DNA of 64,000 bases from Desulfobacterales bacterium (GCA_030066985.1 JASJAN010000017.1:37566-101565), one strand, 5' to 3'; counted from the stretch's first letter, positions 1-9,478 are shown. Made by a program: numbers and translations. The notes: generated by a model not told the origin, from the letters alone.

Positions 1-518
1 TGGAACGATTTTTCTCAAAACATAAGCCGCTCAAGGATCTGGCAAGGCAAGTCAAAAACGGTTCACTTGAAAAATCAGCCTACTATTCCTTTGATTTTAT
101 TCTTCAGGAGGTCCGCATTCGATATCCCCAGGCTTTGGTCGAATTAAAAGAGCTGTATGAACAAATTCGCCTATCCATCGTCTTGAATATGACCGAAAAC
201 AGTAAAGACGTGCAAATTGCCGAATCAATGCAGAAACTGGTAAAAGACAAGTGTTTGGTGGATGTCGGGATATTGGGCACCATACCTTTTGACAAAATGG
301 TGCGCGCGGCTGCCCGGGAATTTACACCCATTGTGGTCGAAAATCCGAAATGTCAAGCCAGCCAAAGCATCCATAAGATGTTGGCAACCATCATTTTTAA
401 TCGTGAACAGGAAACAACCACGGCTGAGCTTCTCGACAACACCCATCTGACTCGTCGCGACGCCAAAGAGCAGATTGATTCAGGCAAGATGACGTTAGAT
501 GGTTTAACAATCCCATAG
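1..518 (+). CDS. MinD/ParA-like P-loop ATPase, C-terminal part (5' end outside window)
   Basis: The frame starting at base 3 is open from the window edge to the stop, about 171 residues. The visible part has the C-terminal pattern of MinD/FlhG/ParA-type ATPases: a hydrophobic strand (VDVGILGTIPFD), a basic helix (MVRAAAREF), then a VVENP turn and an amphipathic end helix. These proteins are known to position cell structures such as flagella or division sites by ATP-driven cycling on the membrane. The Walker A motif must lie upstream of the window, so the exact subfamily cannot be set. An internal TTG at 135 is not the start, because coding continues upstream of it. Confidence 0.7.
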   Translation, partial: ERFFSKHKPLKDLARQVKNGSLEKSAYYSFDFILQEVRIRYPQALVELKELYEQIRLSIVLNMTENSKDVQIAESMQKLVKDKCLVDVGILGTIPFDKMVRAAAREFTPIVVENPKCQASQSIHKMLATIIFNREQETTTAELLDNTHLTRRDAKEQIDSGKMTLDGLTIP

Positions 519-1044
519 ATAAACGCTATCTTCAACAACACACCCCAGCTGCGTCAAAGCTTTGAGAAAATAATGAGTGTATTATCCGGTTAGGGTTTTA
601 AGGGACGTTAAATAGGTAATGCCCGTTCCTGCCCTAACCGTTTCCTTTGCAACTCATCACCATAAAGCGGTGTCTTGGAAATAATTCCCAACACGTGCAT
701 CACAGTCAACGGCTTCCCACCAAAAGCCCACAGGTCGTTAAACTGTATACGCAGGCATTGCAAAAATTAGATCTGCCGCAATAACCATCAGATTTCATAC
801 CAACCGCAAAGGCAGGATCGTTAAAGGTCTTGCCTTTACTTTTGAATAGGATTACCCACCTGAACTTTGAACCTTTGATGAAATATTGACAGTTCACGTT
901 CACGACCATAACTTACCAGATATTATTGATTAATATCGAATAAGGCACTGCAAAAAGTCACTTTCCGCTCTTTGATTTAACGCCCATATATGTACTGTTT
1001 CTGGGGAATCAGAAGAGTGCTGTTCTATTGAGGAGGTATTCACC
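519..1044 (+). other. Intergenic region with a 9-bp inverted repeat; no convincing gene
   Basis: I see no gene here. The minus-strand frame at 706-909 has neither a ribosome binding site nor a recognisable motif. The only clear structure is the inverted repeat at 587-640. A GAGGAGGT Shine-Dalgarno for the next gene lies just before 1045. Confidence 0.5.
587..640. repeat. 9-bp perfect inverted repeat (CGGTTAGGG ... CCCTAACCG)
   Basis: CGGTTAGGG at 587-595 pairs exactly with CCCTAACCG at 632-640, with a 36-nt loop. It lies about 70 nt after the ATPase stop. There is no T-run, so it is not a normal intrinsic terminator. It could be the ends of a small decayed mobile element. Confidence 0.5.
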
Positions 1045-1989
1045 ATGCCTACGAATCAAAAAATACACGACGAGTTCTTTAAACTGCGCAAGCAAATCCG
1101 TGATGAACGGATGAAGCTGATGGGCGTCGATATGGCTAAGCTGCGCGCCTTTGAAAAGGAAACGGTCAAAAAGTTCAACAAGCTTCAAAAGGAATTGAAA
1201 AAGATGTATAAAAAGGCCGGGGAAGATGTCGCCGAGCGACACAGAGCGTCGCATGCGAGGGCAAGAAGAATCGCTCAAAAAGACATCGAGGCGCTCCTGT
1301 CAGTGAACAGACAGCATCCGGAGATCGGTTCATGGCGTTTTATGTGCCCGTGTTATTTTCCGCATACGGCCGAGTTTGAGCACTCCGATCATGAGGTTTT
1401 GCTAACGCCGACTTACACGACCACCAGTTCAGGCTCGGTCACATTTGACACTGATACGCGCATCGCTCATCCGATTGCCATCGGCAATTCCGAGCAGGAC
1501 GGTGATTTTAGCGGTGCAGAAGTCAAGACCCGTTTTACCTTTTCCTTTACTCCGGAAAATGACGGCACCTACTGCATTCTGCCGGTTGTGCAGCTAAACG
1601 GGTATTGGATGCTTTATCTTTCTTACGGTTGTGAAGACATTGATCATCTCCCCGTCTTTGAGCTTATTGCCCGGGTTCGCGTACGGGTTGAGCAGCTTTC
1701 CGCTCTGATCCAGACCCATACCCATTATGTCTTAGACGGACCCAATTACAATACGTTTTCAAGCGGTTTTGACTTTGACTCCGAAGTGAATCAAGAGTTG
1801 CTGATGGAAGTACCGCTGACAGGCGGGGATCAGACCGTTGTCTTTGTTGAATGTATTCTTGAAGTCGGTACCAGTCACGTGGGGCACTCAACGATTGATC
1901 TGCAGTCCAGCCCTCATTTTTATGTGAAGGTGCCGATGGTCAGATGGGGACGACCCTGTCATCACATCCTGCCGATAGACTTTCCCTGA
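1045..1989 (+). CDS. Hypothetical protein, coiled-coil N-terminus plus beta-rich C-terminal domain
   Basis: First gene of a three-gene unit; GAGGAGGT stands at good distance before the ATG. The 314-residue product has two parts. Residues 1-85 are very charged (Lys/Glu/Arg-rich) and helical, consistent with a coiled coil. From about residue 95 the sequence is rich in beta-branched, aromatic and Ser/Thr residues, includes a CPC motif, and looks like a beta-sandwich. There is no signal peptide or membrane segment. I do not recognise the family. The next gene starts 48 nt downstream and the third overlaps the second, so the three products probably act together. A structural role beside the PLD-like enzyme is only inference. 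Confidence 0.75.
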   Translation: MPTNQKIHDEFFKLRKQIRDERMKLMGVDMAKLRAFEKETVKKFNKLQKELKKMYKKAGEDVAERHRASHARARRIAQKDIEALLSVNRQHPEIGSWRFMCPCYFPHTAEFEHSDHEVLLTPTYTTTSSGSVTFDTDTRIAHPIAIGNSEQDGDFSGAEVKTRFTFSFTPENDGTYCILPVVQLNGYWMLYLSYGCEDIDHLPVFELIARVRVRVEQLSALIQTHTHYVLDGPNYNTFSSGFDFDSEVNQELLMEVPLTGGDQTVVFVECILEVGTSHVGHSTIDLQSSPHFYVKVPMVRWGRPCHHILPIDFP

Positions 1990-2037
1990 TATTTGAGATC
2001 AAACAAATTAAGTGGAACGAATGAAAGGAGTCGCCTG

Positions 2038-2502
2038 ATGTCCGATCTGGAAAAACGCCGCAAACGCGCAGTGGAATATATCCTTGAAAACGAGGCCCTC
2101 ACATCCGACCTCGAGGACGCCGCCGCGCTCAAGCTCAACGAATGGGGTATGCGTCTGGCCGTCTCAGTGGCCAATGAAACCAGCAATATGAAGCACAATA
2201 AAGGCCTTGAGCATATCGGTGAACGCATTCGATCTTTGCGGCGCCTGATGCGGAACATCAACCGCTTGAGCGGTCGGGTGAATCGGCTTGACGAGGATGC
2301 CCATCGAGATCGCTTCAAACTCATCTTAAAGCACGCTAAAGAACTGCACGGTAAACGTTTCCCGGATCTATCCAACGAAGAAAAAGAACAGATACTGCAG
2401 CGTATTCTTAAGCGGCGCGACAATTCTGTAGACCTAGTGGAGGCGTTAACAACCTTTATAGACGATGCCGCAGGCGACGAGGAGGACAAGAGCGATGCGT
2501 GA
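2038..2502 (+). CDS. Hypothetical small helical protein in PLD operon
   Basis: An all-helical, highly charged 154-residue protein with many Lys/Arg/Glu heptad-like stretches (e.g. RRLMRNINRLSGRV) and an acidic tail. The ATG at 2038 is chosen because AAGGAG lies 7 nt before it; an in-frame TTG at 1993 has no such site. No known domain is recognised. Its last codons overlap the start of the PLD-like gene by 8 bp and carry that gene's ribosome binding site, so translation of the two is probably coupled. It could be an adaptor or nucleic-acid-binding partner; this is inference. Confidence 0.75.
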   Translation: MSDLEKRRKRAVEYILENEALTSDLEDAAALKLNEWGMRLAVSVANETSNMKHNKGLEHIGERIRSLRRLMRNINRLSGRVNRLDEDAHRDRFKLILKHAKELHGKRFPDLSNEEKEQILQRILKRRDNSVDLVEALTTFIDDAAGDEEDKSDA

Positions 2503-3532
2503 GTTCCACGGTACTTTTGACAAAGCCGGCAGATACCGGTGGCAGGTTATGTTCACCACACCGGAGAACAACCAGGACATCGATGAAACCAGTTATGATA
2601 TCAAGGGCAGTATCGCCGAAGCCCTTATCTCGCTGATCGATAAAGCCAAAGAAAGCATCCATATCTGCAGCTTCGAAATGAACCTTGAGGAGGTTGCCGA
2701 CGCGCTCATCGCGGCCAAGGAGCGGGGGCTGGAGGTGGTGTTTATTACCGACGACGAGCACGGTATAGAGGCCGATGAAGAAGACGGACTCTACTTATTT
2801 AGCAAGATGGAAGAGGCCGGTATCGAAATCCACGATGATGCGCGCAGCGGTCTGATGCACGACAAGATCTGGCTGTTCGACAAATCCATTCTGTGGACCG
2901 GCTCCTGCAACATCACGGTCAACGGTGTATTTCGCAACAACAACGACGTGGTGGTGCTTTTTTCCGAAGATGCCGCCGCCATCTACGAAAAAGAATTCGA
3001 CGAAATGCGTGCCGGTGAATTTGGCACCACTTCGACGTCTACTGTAGACGAACAGGCCATCAACATTGCCGGAACCGAGGTCCGGGTCTTCTTCGGTGCG
3101 GAAGACGAGGTTATCGACCACATTAGCCCCATTGTGCAGTCCGCTGAAAAAAGCGTGCGATTTATGGCCTATTCCTTCACCCATGACACCCTTGGCGATG
3201 CGGTCATAGACCGTTATGAGCAAGGCAAAGACGTTATGGGTATTTTCGAGCTGCGCGGCAGCGAAACCGAGTACAGCGAATTAGGGCGAATGTATGATCT
3301 GGGTATGCAAGTCCGTCAGGACGGCAACAGCCGCACCTTCCACTTCAAAAATTTTGTGCTTGATGAGAACACTGTCATGACCGGCTCATTTAACTTTTCC
3401 GAAAGCGCCGACGAGAGCAATGACGAAAATCTCCTGCTGATTGGCAATGAAACCATCGCGCAGCTGTACCTGGACGAATTTGATCGCCGCTGGGAAGAAG
3501 GCAGCGACTATGAGCCCGATGAAGATTCTTAA
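2495..3532 (+). CDS. Phospholipase D-like protein with two HKD motifs
   Basis: Two complete HxKxxxxD catalytic motifs are visible: HDKIWLFD (about residue 121) and HFKNFVLD (about residue 283). Each is followed by TGSxN, the conserved pattern of the PLD superfamily (phospholipases, Nuc/BfiI-type nucleases, cardiolipin synthases). Two motifs in one chain of 345 residues make a full active site. No signal peptide or membrane segment is seen, so a cytoplasmic nuclease or phosphodiesterase is more likely than a secreted phospholipase. The ATG at 2495 has GAGGAGG 9 nt upstream, inside the previous gene. The C-terminus is strongly acidic. It is the last gene of the operon with two unknown helical or beta-rich proteins. 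Confidence 0.85.
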   Translation: MREFHGTFDKAGRYRWQVMFTTPENNQDIDETSYDIKGSIAEALISLIDKAKESIHICSFEMNLEEVADALIAAKERGLEVVFITDDEHGIEADEEDGLYLFSKMEEAGIEIHDDARSGLMHDKIWLFDKSILWTGSCNITVNGVFRNNNDVVVLFSEDAAAIYEKEFDEMRAGEFGTTSTSTVDEQAINIAGTEVRVFFGAEDEVIDHISPIVQSAEKSVRFMAYSFTHDTLGDAVIDRYEQGKDVMGIFELRGSETEYSELGRMYDLGMQVRQDGNSRTFHFKNFVLDENTVMTGSFNFSESADESNDENLLLIGNETIAQLYLDEFDRRWEEGSDYEPDEDS

Positions 3533-3650
3533 GGTAAACCAAAGCTGGGAGCCAGCGAACAAGATATAGTCGTATATCTTTTTGCTATTTTTATCCTTGA
3601 AAAAGTGGGCAATTTTAAAATAGAACAGCGGCCTTCTTTTTACCAATGTA

Positions 3651-4328
3651 TCATTCAGCCTGACTGGGCATTTGCATTTTTTTCATGATTTCTTCGAGCT
3701 GATTCATTCCCGGTTGAGCTTCGCTTTCCAGTTGTACCGGGTTATTGGGTATTTCATATGCGGTTTCATCCCCCGGGTCATTGCGTTTAAACTCAATCGC
3801 TACCTGAACCATGCCGGGCGCTTCAGTTCTCAATGCCAAGCCATCATCGGTATAACAATTGGTCACGCCCATCATTTGGTCACTTTTATAGTCCCTGCAT
3901 TTTTCTCCGGCGATTGTGCGAACATTGTCTGTCGGCCGAAAACCCCAGGCGCTGAGCATGGATTCGTTGAGGTCTTTGACGCCCTTCCTTTTGACAGATT
4001 TTACAATGGACTCATACATGGGATTGCGCACGACAGTTGTTCGCCCGGTATCTAAATCGGTATTATAGATCTTATCTTTTATCGTGACGGACCGGCTATT
4101 TTGAACCTGTGTCATACCGCCCGCCGATATCTTTATTTTTTTTGTCTCCGCAGCCTCATTACACCAGTTGCGGCATTGTGAAATTATTTCTCCTTTCATC
4201 ATCATGCCATCCTGCTTGTATTTAATCCAGAATTCCCGCAGGGGGTGCAGGCGCACATCGTCTGCCCATGCATTGACTGCAAATAAACTGACGATGATAG
4301 CCAGAAAAAGGATTCTTCGTTTATCCAT
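3651..4328 (-). CDS. Secreted hypothetical protein
   Basis: A 225-residue protein with a clear Sec signal peptide (MDKRR then a hydrophobic stretch ending in NAWA-DD), so it is exported to the periplasm. GGAGGAG precedes the ATG. The mature part has four cysteines (CRNWC near the start, later EKCRDY and TNCYTD) that could form disulfides, and a Met/Gln-rich end. The family is not recognised. It is transcribed convergently with the PLD operon and stands alone. Confidence 0.75.
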   Translation of the reverse strand: MDKRRILFLAIIVSLFAVNAWADDVRLHPLREFWIKYKQDGMMMKGEIISQCRNWCNEAAETKKIKISAGGMTQVQNSRSVTIKDKIYNTDLDTGRTTVVRNPMYESIVKSVKRKGVKDLNESMLSAWGFRPTDNVRTIAGEKCRDYKSDQMMGVTNCYTDDGLALRTEAPGMVQVAIEFKRNDPGDETAYEIPNNPVQLESEAQPGMNQLEEIMKKMQMPSQAE

Positions 4329-4933
4329 TGTGCTCCTCCGATCTTTTTATAATGCAATCATATCATTAATGATTGTTTCCCGGGTTGACCTGTCCGCAGC
4401 ACTTTTTTGGTGCAAGCGGTTGCGAATTTACCAAGCATCGCGCACAAAGAAATTTATCGAGCAGAATCAGGGTCACGGAACGGTCTCGCGTCAGAAGCAA
4501 ATTGCCAGAATAACCATATTTTCAGCTTTCAGACTGCATGCAAGCCACATCATCGGTGGTGAGAAGAAATCTCCGGAGCCAAAAACAGCGTTACCAGAAG
4601 ATCTTTTTTAAACCAGCTAATCAAAGGCGGATAGGGGTGTCAAGCAAATTCTCTTTTTAACAAAGAGCCACAGGGTAAATGGGCGCCTTTTAATAATTCC
4701 GATTCAAGTCAATATATCACCAACCGAGTATAGCTTGCCAAGACGTCTTGTCGCACCGGACCTATAGCTCGGTCCTCAGTACTCAGGCTGTCGGCCTTCG
4801 CTGAAAATGACGCTGGGTTCATGGTTAATTTTTATAACGCCCAGCTTCTTTGATTCCCATGTCAACTTATCCTCCCCCAGCGGCGTCTGAAAAAATAAAG
4901 CTTCCAACTAATTCAGAACCAGGGGTGCCGCAT
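4329..4933 (+). other. Intergenic region, no gene seen
   Basis: About 600 bp between divergent genes. It should hold promoters for both. I see no RNA gene, repeat or hairpin I would defend. The open plus frame 4168-4611 is mostly the shadow of the secreted protein gene. Confidence 0.4.
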
Positions 4934-6487
4934 ATGAAATCAAGACTGATCTTTTTTGGAGTTCTTTTGACAGCGGTTTTCTTCCTGCACACCCATGCCC
5001 TTCCCTTTCAGCCTCAGCGCAAGGGCCAGCGATTGATCGGTCACGGCATTACCGAAGGCGCCAACGAGTTTGGGGTAGCCTTTTCCCTGGCCCGGGAAAC
5101 CGGTCTGGAATTCATCGAACTGCCGTTGGCCTGGGACAGCGTTGAAAACGCACCGGGTCGTTACCACAGCAAAATCCTCACCATTGCCAGGGCCTTTTTT
5201 CCTGCCAGGGACGTGAAAATTTTTTTGACCGTCAACCCCATCGACACCAACAATCTCAGGATGCCGGCGGACTTGAAAAATAAGGCCTTTGATGATCCAG
5301 AAGTCATCGAGCGCTTCAGGCGGCTGCTCGATTATGTCTTTGATCACGTGGGCCAACTTGATCTAATTGGTTTTGGGATCGGCAATGAAATCGATGCTTA
5401 TCTCGCCAACCATATATCGCGCTGGAAACAATACCAAACATTTTACGAAGCCGGCCGACGGTATGTTAAAGAAAAACGACCGGACCTTAAAGTCGGCACC
5501 AAGGCCATGATGTACGGCCACATTTTTCATCATACCGCACAGCTACAGGAAATGAATCGCAACAGCGATCTGATCATGGTGACTTATTATCCGCTCAAAA
5601 ACGGTTTCAAGGTCCACAGCCCCGCTGTCGTTCACGACCACTTCAAGCGCTTAACCGGCATTTACGCGGGCAAAACCATCAGCATGCTGGAAGCCGGCTA
5701 TCCCACCAGTACCTATCTTGACAGCTCCGAGGACAAGCAGGTCGAGTTTATCCGTGAATTATTCACGGCCTGGGACCATCATCGCGATCAGATTTTGCAC
5801 ATGAATTTCATGTGGCTGCATGATGTTTCCGATGCCAAATTGGAGGAATTTGAAAGATATTACCGCATTTCAACCAGGGCCTTTATCCAATTTTTAGCAA
5901 CCCTCGGGCTGCGCACCTATGATGGAAAGGACAAGCCGGCCTTTGACGAGCTCAAATATCAAATCCAGGCGCGCAACTGGCAGGTTCAAAAAGATACTCT
6001 TGCGGTAATCCCTCATAATGGAGGTGCGGTTAAAATTGGGTTCTCACAACAAGCGGAGTTATTTGGATGCGCAGACGGCAGCACGGTATCCCTGGATGAT
6101 GTCGCCCCGCAAACGGACAACATGTCGATGCGCTGGAGCTACCGCTATGCCGATGACTGGATGTGGTGTCTGAGAAGCGTTAAAGGCCAGATGCTAGAAC
6201 ATACCACCCGGGTATCCTTATGGCTTAAAAGTGACCGCAACGGCCCCGTCTTCCTGCGGATTGACGAGTCAGATGGTGAATCGTTTTTCGTCATCACCCA
6301 CCCGGGTTCGGACTGGCAGCGGTTTGAATTCGCATTCAGTGATTTTTCCATCGACGAAAAAACCAGCCGCAACGGCCGTCTGGAAGCCGGCAACATTATC
6401 AACCTGATCATTGCCGAACCCCCGGCTGCTGATCACAAATCAAATGCCACCCGCACGGTGTGGGTATCCAATCTACTTTTTAAATAG
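4934..6487 (+). CDS. Secreted glycoside hydrolase-like protein with C-terminal beta domain
   Basis: Start at 4934 gives a proper signal peptide (MKSRLIFFGVLL...HTHA) with AGGGG 8 nt upstream; the longer frame from 4850 adds a non-signal tail. The mature protein has a TIM-barrel pattern of clan GH-A glycosidases: GIGNEIDAY at about residue 146 fits the Asn-Glu acid/base, and LEAGYPTS at about residue 253 fits a nucleophile Glu after strand 7. The last 130 residues look like a carbohydrate-binding-type beta-sandwich (WLKSD, FLRIDES, WQRFEF, VWVSNLLF). It therefore probably acts on a polysaccharide outside the cytoplasm. The exact GH family and substrate cannot be read by eye. Confidence 0.75.
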   Translation: MKSRLIFFGVLLTAVFFLHTHALPFQPQRKGQRLIGHGITEGANEFGVAFSLARETGLEFIELPLAWDSVENAPGRYHSKILTIARAFFPARDVKIFLTVNPIDTNNLRMPADLKNKAFDDPEVIERFRRLLDYVFDHVGQLDLIGFGIGNEIDAYLANHISRWKQYQTFYEAGRRYVKEKRPDLKVGTKAMMYGHIFHHTAQLQEMNRNSDLIMVTYYPLKNGFKVHSPAVVHDHFKRLTGIYAGKTISMLEAGYPTSTYLDSSEDKQVEFIRELFTAWDHHRDQILHMNFMWLHDVSDAKLEEFERYYRISTRAFIQFLATLGLRTYDGKDKPAFDELKYQIQARNWQVQKDTLAVIPHNGGAVKIGFSQQAELFGCADGSTVSLDDVAPQTDNMSMRWSYRYADDWMWCLRSVKGQMLEHTTRVSLWLKSDRNGPVFLRIDESDGESFFVITHPGSDWQRFEFAFSDFSIDEKTSRNGRLEAGNIINLIIAEPPAADHKSNATRTVWVSNLLFK

Positions 6488-6607
6488 CACCCCAGGTCCT
6501 GTTTTGATTTTGACATCCTTCCGTCCTCGCATTAGTATATTTCAGATTTCACTCTACCGTCCAGCGCCACACGCCCATCAAAATGATTGAACAATTTTGA
6601 GGAAATT

Positions 6608-8116
6608 ATGAATATTGGCAGACTGCTCAAAAGACACGCAAAATTTCGGCCTGATCATCCGGCACTTATCTTCGGCGAGGAACGGCTCAACTTTAAAGCG
6701 TTTAACTCCAGCGTCAATCAACTGGCCAACGGCTTCTTAAAACTGAGCATCAAAAAAGGCGACAAAATCGCGACCGTTTTAAATAATTGCATTGAGCTTC
6801 TGGAGGTTTTTTGGGCCGCTGCCAAAATCGGTGCGGTGGCTGTTCCGCTGAGCCCACTGCTGCGTGGTAAGGGTCTTTCAAGCCTGATTCGGGATTCGGA
6901 TACGGTTTTGATCATTACAGAATCCGAGGCTACAGGAATTATAGATGCCGTCAAACCGGAGCTGCCCCAGATACCCGCAGAGCGTTACTATACGGTCTCC
7001 GGCGAGCATTCTGGTTTCACGGATTATCAGGTGCTCAAAGCCGTTTCGAAAGACTTCGAGCCGGAAAAAATCGAAATTCATCAGGACGATCCCGTCAATA
7101 TCATCTACAGCAGTGGCACCACCGGCCTGCCCAAGGGAATCGTCCATACCCACTATATTCGAGGACTATACTGTTCGACTTTTGCCGCGTCATGGCGCAT
7201 GACACCCGAATCAATTTGTCTACACACCGGCTCGGTCATCTTCAACGGTGCGTTCATGCTTATGATGCCCGCTATGTACCTTGGGTCCACGTTTGTTTTT
7301 GGGAGTCACTTAAACGGCTCTCAGCTTGTCGAAATGGTTGAAAAGGAAAAGGTAACCCATATCACCACGGTTCCCGCCCAAATGATTGCGATGCTCAATG
7401 CGCCTAATTTTTCACCTAAAGCCCTGTCTTCAATCGAAGCGATTTGCTGTATGGGCGCCCCGCTACATAAAAAGCACAAAGAAATGTGGCATCGGCAATT
7501 GCCCGGCACTTTTTACGAAGCTTATGGCTTAACGGAAGGATTTTTTACGGTTTTGGATAAAACCGATTATGAAAATAAACCTGAATCCGTTGGATGCCCG
7601 ACGCCGTTTACCGAAATCAAGATCATCAATGATCAGGGCAAAGAACTGCCAGGTGGGGAAGTGGGCGAAATCATCGGTCGGGGCCCCCTGGCAATGTCCG
7701 GCTATTACAAACAGCCTGAGCTGACCCGCCAGGCCGTTAGAAAGGGATGGATTTACAGCGGCGACCTGGGCTTCACAGATGAAGAAGGTTTCCTGCACCT
7801 GGTGGATCGAAAAAAGGATATGATTATTTCCGGCGGCATCAACGTCTATCCAAGAGACATCGAGGAAGTTTTGATCCAGCATGCGTCTGTCAGAGAGGTG
7901 GCCGTATATGGTGTTTCCAGCGAAAAATGGGGCGAAACTCCGGTGGCTGCAGTGATGTTGCGGCGGGATGCAGCAGCCTCACCGCAAGAGTTGCTGGAAT
8001 GGGTCAACGATCGCGTTTCCGCGCGTTTTCAGAAAGTCAGTAAAGTCGTCATAATCGATGAATTTCCGAGAACCGCCACCGGTAAAATACTCAAACGGAC
8101 CCTGCGCGATATGTAA
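6608..8116 (+). CDS. AMP-dependent acyl-CoA synthetase/ligase
   Basis: Member of the ANL superfamily that activates carboxylic acids with ATP to acyl-adenylates and then to acyl-CoA. All core motifs are visible: the phosphate loop YSSGTTGLPKG, the A5 motif YGLTEG, the A7 SGDLGF, the hinge DRKKDMIISGG, and the C-terminal lysine in TATGKILKR. Length (502 residues) is normal for the family. Start at 6608 is preferred because GAGGA lies just before the ATG; a TTG at 6587 would add seven residues. The substrate (fatty or aromatic acid) cannot be told from motifs alone. No operon partner is adjacent. Confidence 0.9.
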   Translation: MNIGRLLKRHAKFRPDHPALIFGEERLNFKAFNSSVNQLANGFLKLSIKKGDKIATVLNNCIELLEVFWAAAKIGAVAVPLSPLLRGKGLSSLIRDSDTVLIITESEATGIIDAVKPELPQIPAERYYTVSGEHSGFTDYQVLKAVSKDFEPEKIEIHQDDPVNIIYSSGTTGLPKGIVHTHYIRGLYCSTFAASWRMTPESICLHTGSVIFNGAFMLMMPAMYLGSTFVFGSHLNGSQLVEMVEKEKVTHITTVPAQMIAMLNAPNFSPKALSSIEAICCMGAPLHKKHKEMWHRQLPGTFYEAYGLTEGFFTVLDKTDYENKPESVGCPTPFTEIKIINDQGKELPGGEVGEIIGRGPLAMSGYYKQPELTRQAVRKGWIYSGDLGFTDEEGFLHLVDRKKDMIISGGINVYPRDIEEVLIQHASVREVAVYGVSSEKWGETPVAAVMLRRDAAASPQELLEWVNDRVSARFQKVSKVVIIDEFPRTATGKILKRTLRDM

Positions 8117-8141
8117 CCCTCAGAAGTTTATATTGGTCGGT

Positions 8142-8164
8142 ACGTCCATGAAATTATAACTTTC
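8142..8164 (+). repeat. Dispersed 23-nt repeat, copy 1
   Basis: Core acgtccatgaaattataac followed by tttc, identical in three places on the plus strand (also 39276-39298 and 41788-41810). This copy lies 26 nt after the acyl-CoA synthetase stop. It may be the end of an IS200-like or REP-type element; no transposase remains. Confidence 0.75.
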
Positions 8165-8318
8165 CTGATAGTTTCCACACAGATCTTGCCTACAATTCCG
8201 GCATTTCAACACCGATCCACATGATGATAGATCTGGTTTAGTATGATCGATCATTCTTAAGTTTATCCTGTTAGATACCGAAATTTATAAAAGCTTAAAT
8301 TCGAAATGGGATAAACTG

Positions 8319-9134
8319 ATGATTTGTCCAGAATGTGGTCATAAACAAGAAGAATATTTTGTCGAATGTGCCCGGTGCGGTGTCATCCTGTCAAAGGCTA
8401 TAGAACTGGACACAAACCGGGAATCCCTTAAGCGACACGGCCAAAAATGCTCCGATAAAAACATTAAAAAGCCGACTCGCAGACTATTATTTAAGACCCT
8501 CAAAATAGTTTCGGTCACTTTATTACCTTTATTGCTCATCAGTTTATTGGGTGCTTTTTCTCATTGGAGCTTTGGCAGTGGCAGTTTTGCGGGTAAATTC
8601 AGACTGGAAAAATTGGACTTAAGTTATCAACAATTTCTTCAAACACAGTACGTGTCAAAAATAAAACTTCCTGAAACCAGCCAGGATATTGACATATTTT
8701 ACGATGTCGTTCCTCAATGCGAAAGTATTGCCATCCAAGCTAAGGTAAAAGAAAAAGATCCGGATTTACATGCCATTGTCGCTGCTTTTTTGTTAAATGA
8801 TGGCAGCAAGCCAACCCTGGTTGAGAATTTTCCTTCTCCTGCGGCTGCGTTGGCTATTTCGATTGATTGGTGTAAGGAGCCGCATCCTGCATGGTGGCAG
8901 GCGATGGATGCGTTAGCTATCTCTTTGGGTTGGCTTGGGAACCCGCAACCAGCATGGTGGCAAACAGATGCCGCAATGAATGGTTATCATACGAGTGTTT
9001 TGAAATTTGACCGCGAAGGCGGCATCTGGGCATTTTATAATGAGGATACCCAAACCATAAGAGTCTTTAGTTTTCATGGGCAACACGTAAAAATTTCGGA
9101 TTTTGAACAGAGGTTAGGGAAACGCCCATCGTAA
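8319..9134 (+). CDS. Zinc-ribbon membrane protein of unknown function
   Basis: The N-terminus carries a treble-clef zinc ribbon (CPECG ... CARCGV, residues 3-22). A basic stretch follows, then one hydrophobic segment at about residues 62-83 and a periplasmic or lumenal domain of about 190 residues. This zinc ribbon-TM-domain layout is common in uncharacterised bacterial membrane proteins. The last part contains two similar blocks ending in P-AWWQ (PHPAWWQAMDA and PQPAWWQTDAA), a short internal duplication. The ribosome binding site is weak. The stop is followed in the same frame by 61 more open codons, so the protein may once have been longer. Confidence 0.7.
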   Translation: MICPECGHKQEEYFVECARCGVILSKAIELDTNRESLKRHGQKCSDKNIKKPTRRLLFKTLKIVSVTLLPLLLISLLGAFSHWSFGSGSFAGKFRLEKLDLSYQQFLQTQYVSKIKLPETSQDIDIFYDVVPQCESIAIQAKVKEKDPDLHAIVAAFLLNDGSKPTLVENFPSPAAALAISIDWCKEPHPAWWQAMDALAISLGWLGNPQPAWWQTDAAMNGYHTSVLKFDREGGIWAFYNEDTQTIRVFSFHGQHVKISDFEQRLGKRPS

Positions 9135-9193
9135 GTCGAGGCCCTCGATGAGCGCTATGGGTTTAAATATTCAAGGCCCAAAGATTTTGCACT

Positions 9194-9478
9194 TCAACCA
9201 ATATGTGAAGAATCGCCAGCCAAAAAAATTAATGAAGCCATATCCGGTTTTTCGCAAGCTTCTGCGGAACATGAAACGATTAACGCTTTAGCTGATCTTT
9301 CACAGGAAGGCGTTAAGTAAAAAACTGTACCGCGCCCTTTCTCCGATTTTTTTGCATATACCGCCGCGCCTTTAGGGCAGGGCACGGACCAAAAAATTTG
9401 ATTAAATCTTTCTTGTATTTTTTGTGCCACAATTGGGGCAATATGTTCATTTGATATGGTAAATTTGTACCATGCCAT
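9194..9478 (-). CDS. Small hypothetical protein
   Basis: ATG at 9478 has AAGGAG 7 nt upstream and gives a 94-residue soluble protein starting MAWYKFTI. It has four cysteines and an end rich in small hydrophobics (MASLIFLAG). It resembles small cytosolic proteins of unknown function that I have seen in other bacteria, but I cannot name a family. Its 3' part lies antisense to the open extension behind the zinc-ribbon gene. A 29-codon membrane peptide gene precedes it by 46 nt, perhaps in one transcript. Confidence 0.6.
   Translation of the reverse strand: MAWYKFTISNEHIAPIVAQKIQERFNQIFWSVPCPKGAAVYAKKSEKGRGTVFYLTPSCERSAKALIVSCSAEACEKPDMASLIFLAGDSSHIG

Noticed and set aside
706..909. 67-codon minus-strand frame as gene
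   Set aside because: No ribosome site and no match to known patterns.
4168..4611. 147-codon plus-strand frame
   Set aside because: Mostly a shadow of the secreted protein gene on the minus strand.
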